Part shown: one piece after another, positions 60,864-64,000 of the stretch
Layout: each line of letters starts with the position of its first letter
Position numbering within the stretch: position 1 is the first letter of the stretch
Source of the DNA: Endozoicomonas sp965199185
GTDB taxonomy: Bacteria; Pseudomonadota; Gammaproteobacteria; Pseudomonadales; Endozoicomonadaceae
Length of the DNA: 64,000 bases
Direction of reading: 5' to 3'
NCBI GenBank assembly: GCA_965199185.1
Contig: CBDAQW010000005.1
Span: 62,001-126,000 of the forward strand
Position numbers and translations under genes: made by a program
The notes under the pieces: model-generated
Told to the model about the DNA's origin: nothing
Databases searched by the model: none
The model's input: only the letters and a program-made list of their open reading frames with translations

Positions 60864-61519
60864 AGATAGACATCCGCAGTACCCCACTCAAACTCCGCAC
60901 TGAAGCAACCTGCCGGTTCAAACACGCCCAGCGCATTGTCCGGATCGAGAGAATAACTCACAGTGATGATGCGCGTGCCTGATGGCATGGCGGCGAATCT
61001 CAGAGTGAGTTTTAAGATGGTGTCATCGTCCAGATTAGAACCGTAGAGATAAATGACACTGGCTTGCTTTAATTCCGTAGTCATATAATCATCACAGCGC
61101 ACATGAATCCGCCGCAGATGAAACCGCCGGGCTGTGCGTTGTAAACGCCAGCAAAATACCGGCACTTGCTCTATGGCAGTGACTTCACAGCCGTTTATCT
61201 CATGCAACCATAAGCTGGTAAAACCACTACCTGCACCCAATTCATAAACATGATCTGCTTCGGTGATACTTGCTTTCTCTGCAATTATTGCCAACGTACT
61301 CAGCGGTGTTTCACCGTAAACATACACATCTTTAGAGTGCACCTGCTGCTGATAACGCTTACTTAACCGATACGGACTGCTGAACAAATAACTGAGATGT
61401 AACCACACCCAGGAAGCAATAAAGCGTCGCCTCGGCCAATAGTGTTTGAGTACGTTCCATTGCTCCTGCCAAAAGCTCAGAAGTTGTTTAAACGAAAGCA
61501 TCAGAATCTGTTTATCCAT
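60848..61519 (-). CDS. Class I SAM-dependent methyltransferase, membrane-associated
   Basis: 223 residues. An amphipathic N-terminal region with WVWLHLSYLFSSPYRLSKRY (about 37-56) may touch the membrane. The Rossmann core has motif I HVYELGAGSGFTSLWLHEI (about 90-108), VTAIEQVPVFCWRL at the second strand, DDYMTTEL, and VIYLYGSNLDDDTILKLTLRFAAMPSGTRIITVSYSL. The YGETPLS lead-in is typical of a group of proteobacterial methyltransferases of unknown substrate. Its 3' end overlaps the convergent exported gene by 16 bases. Confidence 0.75.
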   Translation of the reverse strand: MDKQILMLSFKQLLSFWQEQWNVLKHYWPRRRFIASWVWLHLSYLFSSPYRLSKRYQQQVHSKDVYVYGETPLSTLAIIAEKASITEADHVYELGAGSGFTSLWLHEINGCEVTAIEQVPVFCWRLQRTARRFHLRRIHVRCDDYMTTELKQASVIYLYGSNLDDDTILKLTLRFAAMPSGTRIITVSYSLDPDNALGVFEPAGCFSAEFEWGTADVYLQNIR

Positions 61520-61619
61520 AAACGCAGTGATATTTCCCGGTTGCTGCTATCTTTACTGCTTGCGAAACAAGGTCTCAAGTACTTACTATGACTCGGGTAT
61601 CATTCAAAGAGCTGACACT

Positions 61620-61805
61620 ATGAACAATAATAAACCACGGCTTTATCCTGAAGACCAGCAACGGGTCGATCAATTTCTCCACGAAGGAGTGAATGAAATC
61701 GATAGGTCCTCCTTTAAACCCTGGAAACTGATGGGCTGGTTGAGCGTCTTTATTATTATTCTTGGTGTGATTAGTCAGGTTGTTGGCTACTTTGTCATCC
61801 CTTAA
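61620..61805 (+). CDS. DUF3094 small membrane protein
   Basis: 61 residues from the ATG at 61620 (MNNNKPRLYPEDQQRVDQFL), the family start; the longer open frame upstream to 61446 is not family-like. It has a soluble N-terminus with LYPEDQQRVDQFLHEGVNEIDRS, then FKPWKLMG and one transmembrane helix (about 38-58). DUF3094 genes precede ndh in pseudomonads as here, which hints at a link with the respiratory NADH dehydrogenase, 44 bases downstream. Confidence 0.8.
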   Translation: MNNNKPRLYPEDQQRVDQFLHEGVNEIDRSSFKPWKLMGWLSVFIIILGVISQVVGYFVIP

Positions 61806-61849
61806 TACTCATTTTTAATACAATAAATTACCAGGGGCTGGCCAGAATA

Positions 61850-63163
61850 ATGAATCACTCCATACCACATATTGTTATCGTTGGCGGCGGCGCTGGCGGC
61901 CTTGAGCTAGCTACACGCCTGGGACAAAAACTGGGCAAGTCCGAAAAAGCAGTCATCACACTGATCGACGCACAACATACTCATTTCTGGAAACCACTGC
62001 TCCACGAAGTAGCAGCAGGCTCATTGAATGCTTTTGAAGATGAGCTGAGTTATCTGGCTCAGGCAAAATGGAATCACTTTCGCTTCATGCCCGGAAGAAT
62101 GTGTTCCCTTGACCGAAGCCTCAAACACATTGGACTCGAAGCCATCAAAAACCACCAGGGTGACGAGGTCGTCCCTGCCCGAACGCTGGAATACGATCAA
62201 CTGGTTATTGCTGTTGGCAGTCAGGCCAATGATTTCAATACGCCCGGCGCCAAAGAACACAGCCTGTTTCTCGACAACCGGGCAGAAGCCGAGCACATTC
62301 ATTCCACACTGATTAACAGCTACCTCCATGCACAAGCGTCTAGCAACCCCGAAGCCTGCCTGAACATCGCCATTATCGGTGCAGGCGCCACTGGCGTCGA
62401 GCTATCCGCTGAACTTCATCATGCCGCTATTGAGTTGGAACACTACGGACTGGATGCCATTCGTCCTCAAAACCTTAAACTCACCATTGTTGAAGGTGGA
62501 GATCGAATCCTGCCCGCGCTGCCAGAAAGAATCAGCGGCGCCGTTCGTCAACAACTACTGAGAATGGGAGTACAAATAGAAACACGACGACTGGTCAGTG
62601 AAATTCGCTCAGACGGGTTAAAAACCAAAGATGGAGACTGGATTCCCTGTGATCTGTGCATCTGGGCAGCAGGCATTAAAGCGCCATCGTTTTTAAGTCA
62701 TCTGGATGGACTGGAAAGCAACCATATTAATCAACTGGTGGTGCGCCCTACACTGCAAACCACTGTAGATGATTCTATCTACGCCATGGGCGACTGTGCC
62801 AGCTGTACGTTGACTGACAGTAAAGGCAAAGCAATCACTATTCCTCCCAGAGCCCAGTCGGCTCATCAGCAAGCGACACTCCTCGCTAAAAGCCTGATCA
62901 ACCAGATTCAAGGTAAACAGCCACTGACGTATAGCTACAAAGATTACGGTTCTTTGATTTCTTTGAGCCGGGGCAGTGCCGTAGGCAATCTGATGGGCGC
63001 TGTTACGGGTGATTTAATGATCGAAGGACTTATGGCGAAATGGTTCTACATCAGCCTTTACCGGATGCATCAGCTCACGCTATTTGGCAAATTAAAAACA
63101 GCGGCACTCATCGTGAAGGATCTGATCAGCAAAACAACCCGGCCGCATTTAAAACTTCATTAA
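61850..63163 (+). CDS. ndh: NADH dehydrogenase type II
   Basis: Single-subunit, FAD-containing NADH:quinone oxidoreductase on the inner face of the membrane; it does not pump protons. 437 residues, E. coli 434. The FAD site VIVGGGAGGLELATRLG is at 9-25, HTHFWKPLLHEVAAGSL follows (about 44-60), the second nucleotide site IGAGATGVELSAELHH is at about 176-191, and the FAD-binding YAMGDCASC at about 307-315. The hydrophobic C-terminal GAVTGDLMIEGLMAKWFYISLYRMHQL segment mediates membrane contact. Preceded by DUF3094; followed 5 bases later by a miniature repeat. Confidence 0.95.
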   Translation: MNHSIPHIVIVGGGAGGLELATRLGQKLGKSEKAVITLIDAQHTHFWKPLLHEVAAGSLNAFEDELSYLAQAKWNHFRFMPGRMCSLDRSLKHIGLEAIKNHQGDEVVPARTLEYDQLVIAVGSQANDFNTPGAKEHSLFLDNRAEAEHIHSTLINSYLHAQASSNPEACLNIAIIGAGATGVELSAELHHAAIELEHYGLDAIRPQNLKLTIVEGGDRILPALPERISGAVRQQLLRMGVQIETRRLVSEIRSDGLKTKDGDWIPCDLCIWAAGIKAPSFLSHLDGLESNHINQLVVRPTLQTTVDDSIYAMGDCASCTLTDSKGKAITIPPRAQSAHQQATLLAKSLINQIQGKQPLTYSYKDYGSLISLSRGSAVGNLMGAVTGDLMIEGLMAKWFYISLYRMHQLTLFGKLKTAALIVKDLISKTTRPHLKLH

Positions 63164-63167
63164 TCTA

Positions 63168-63348
63168 ACCCGATGTGTGACTTTTATCTCGTAGGTTGCC
63201 AATCCATGGCTTATGGGTTCTGTACACTCCCTGTACAGAATGACAGCTAGTAGAGGTTTTGTGCACTCTGCTGTCATCCCGTACAGGGACTGTACGGGAT
63301 CCACGTGGCATGGATAGCCATGTTGAAATTAAAAGTCACACATCGGGT
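63168..63348. repeat. MITE-like inverted-repeat element, copy 3 (181 bp)
   Basis: Same length and termini as copy 1 at 2844 and nearly identical to it. It is flanked by a perfect 8-bp direct repeat, TTAATCTA (63160-63167 and 63349-63356), the duplication left by insertion. The left copy of the duplication includes the TAA stop of ndh, so the element inserted at the very end of ndh. Confidence 0.92.
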
Positions 63349-63416
63349 TTAATCTATCTGGCTGTTTGTGTTCAGGGGGGCTAATATCCCAAAATGGTTC
63401 TTTTGGGGTCTTGCTA

Positions 63417-64000
63417 ATGAAGCTACTTAACCTCCTGATTTTGGCTCTCTCTCTGGCAGGCTGCAAAGAAGTCAATAATCTCAGTGATCCCCCCCGCACC
63501 CGATTAGTCACCAGACTCATCGAACACAATGGCAAAACCATTGTTGAACATAATGGAGAACCTCTGTTTTTCTCAGGCATCCAGTACTGGGGGCTGGACA
63601 AATGGAACCTTGGCAACTGGGATGCTGATATTGAGAACTTCAAAAAGCTTGGACTCAATGGTGTCCGCCTAAACATTGCCTGGGATCATATTGAACCTTT
63701 TGAAGACGAGTTCGACTTTAGTCAGCTGAAAGTGCTTATCAACAAGCTGGATAGGGCAAACATCAAAGTGTATTTGCAGTTTAATCAGTCTGCACATTCA
63801 TGGAGACCTGCATGGTTTGAAGAAAAGATTGATACAGAAAAACTCTCGGTGCGAGCGATCAAAGAAAATGGCAAAAAAGCCAGCCGTTATTCTTTCGGCT
63901 CTGATCTGTTCAAACAGAAGTATTCAAACTATGTGATACGTACTATTAATGAGGTAAAAGGATTTAATAACATTGTCGCCTATTCAGTGTTCTCGGAACC
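63417..64000 (+). CDS. Glycoside hydrolase-like lipoprotein, truncated by window end
   Basis: The open frame starts at ATG 63417 (MKLLNLLILALSLAGCKEV) with a lipobox LAGC, so Cys17 would be lipidated. The visible 194 residues show the start of a TIM-barrel glycosidase in the style of families 5, 35 and 42: GEPLFFSGIQYWGLDKW, ENFKKLGLNGVRLNIAWDHIEPFEDEFDFSQL, and IKVYLQFNQS; the ORF is still open at SVFSEP, where a catalytic acid Glu is expected. It likely cleaves a surface or environmental sugar. The family cannot be fixed without the rest. Confidence 0.7.
   Translation, partial: MKLLNLLILALSLAGCKEVNNLSDPPRTRLVTRLIEHNGKTIVEHNGEPLFFSGIQYWGLDKWNLGNWDADIENFKKLGLNGVRLNIAWDHIEPFEDEFDFSQLKVLINKLDRANIKVYLQFNQSAHSWRPAWFEEKIDTEKLSVRAIKENGKKASRYSFGSDLFKQKYSNYVIRTINEVKGFNNIVAYSVFSE

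Noticed and set aside
1..64000. CRISPR array, rRNA or tRNA genes
   Set aside because: No regularly spaced direct repeats and no cloverleaf or rRNA segments were recognised by eye; a covariance search would settle tRNAs and small RNAs.

Overview
The window reads as chromosomal DNA of a marine, host-associated gammaproteobacterium. The housekeeping genes are gammaproteobacterial in type and order: adk-tsaB, DUF3094-ndh, a complete rnfABCDGE, a long-form dapD, a CyaB-like cyclase with a membrane sensor, and DUF406, DUF2288 and YgbA-type proteins. Between them lie large unassigned exported or effector-like genes, a type III chaperone/substrate-like pair and a broken ExoY-type toxin cyclase. This mix resembles Endozoicomonas (Oceanospirillales). 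That placement is inference; no rRNA or tRNA gene was recognised to test it.

Layout. 0-1.7 kb: an ExoY/edema-factor-like nucleotidyl cyclase broken by frameshifts. 1.7-16.4 kb: metabolism and RNA biology (tas, rpe, gph, yffB-like, dapD, srmB, rhlE, SMI1-like, trhO, a methyltransferase, adk, tsaB, uppP, rsmJ). 16.6-26.8 kb: a ModA-like binding protein with a His/Asp-rich insert, slyD, tag, a 1330-residue exported protein with kinase-like and OTU-like signatures, and a hybrid sensor kinase. 26.7-28.8 kb: arfB, DUF2288, ygbA-like and a small substrate/chaperone pair. 29.1-34.8 kb: the rnf operon. 34.9-46.5 kb: a second rhlE, a maa-like acetyltransferase, a 636-residue exported unknown, a TorD-like chaperone, a cyaB-like cyclase, nth, ppc and a DUF406 gene. 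46.6-55.9 kb: a transglutaminase-like gene and a 1731-residue AAA-like gene separated by an IS200 element, then a divergent 430-residue effector-like gene. 56.1-64 kb: an ArnT/PMT-type transferase split by an ISAs1 element with a 10-bp target duplication, yejK, an unknown helical exported protein, a methyltransferase, DUF3094-ndh and the start of a glycosidase lipoprotein.

Genome dynamics are visible. Three copies of a 181/122-bp miniature inverted-repeat element sit in intergenic gaps, two with perfect flanking duplications. There are two complete insertion sequences, one isolated IS200/IS605-type hairpin and several REP-like palindromes, two of which overlap stop codons. Three genes are disrupted (exoY-like, adk, arnT-like). 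The adk break is in a normally essential gene, so it may be a sequence error; that also cautions the reading of the exoY-like frameshifts.

How it fits together: the core genes support central carbon flow (rpe, ppc), lysine and peptidoglycan precursors (dapD, uppP), RNA remodelling by three DEAD-box helicases, tRNA and rRNA modification, and respiration (Rnf, NDH-2). The accessory genes suggest interaction with a eukaryotic host through secreted enzymes that act on ubiquitin, phosphorylation, cyclic nucleotides or peptide bonds. Those host-directed roles are inferred from motifs read by eye.
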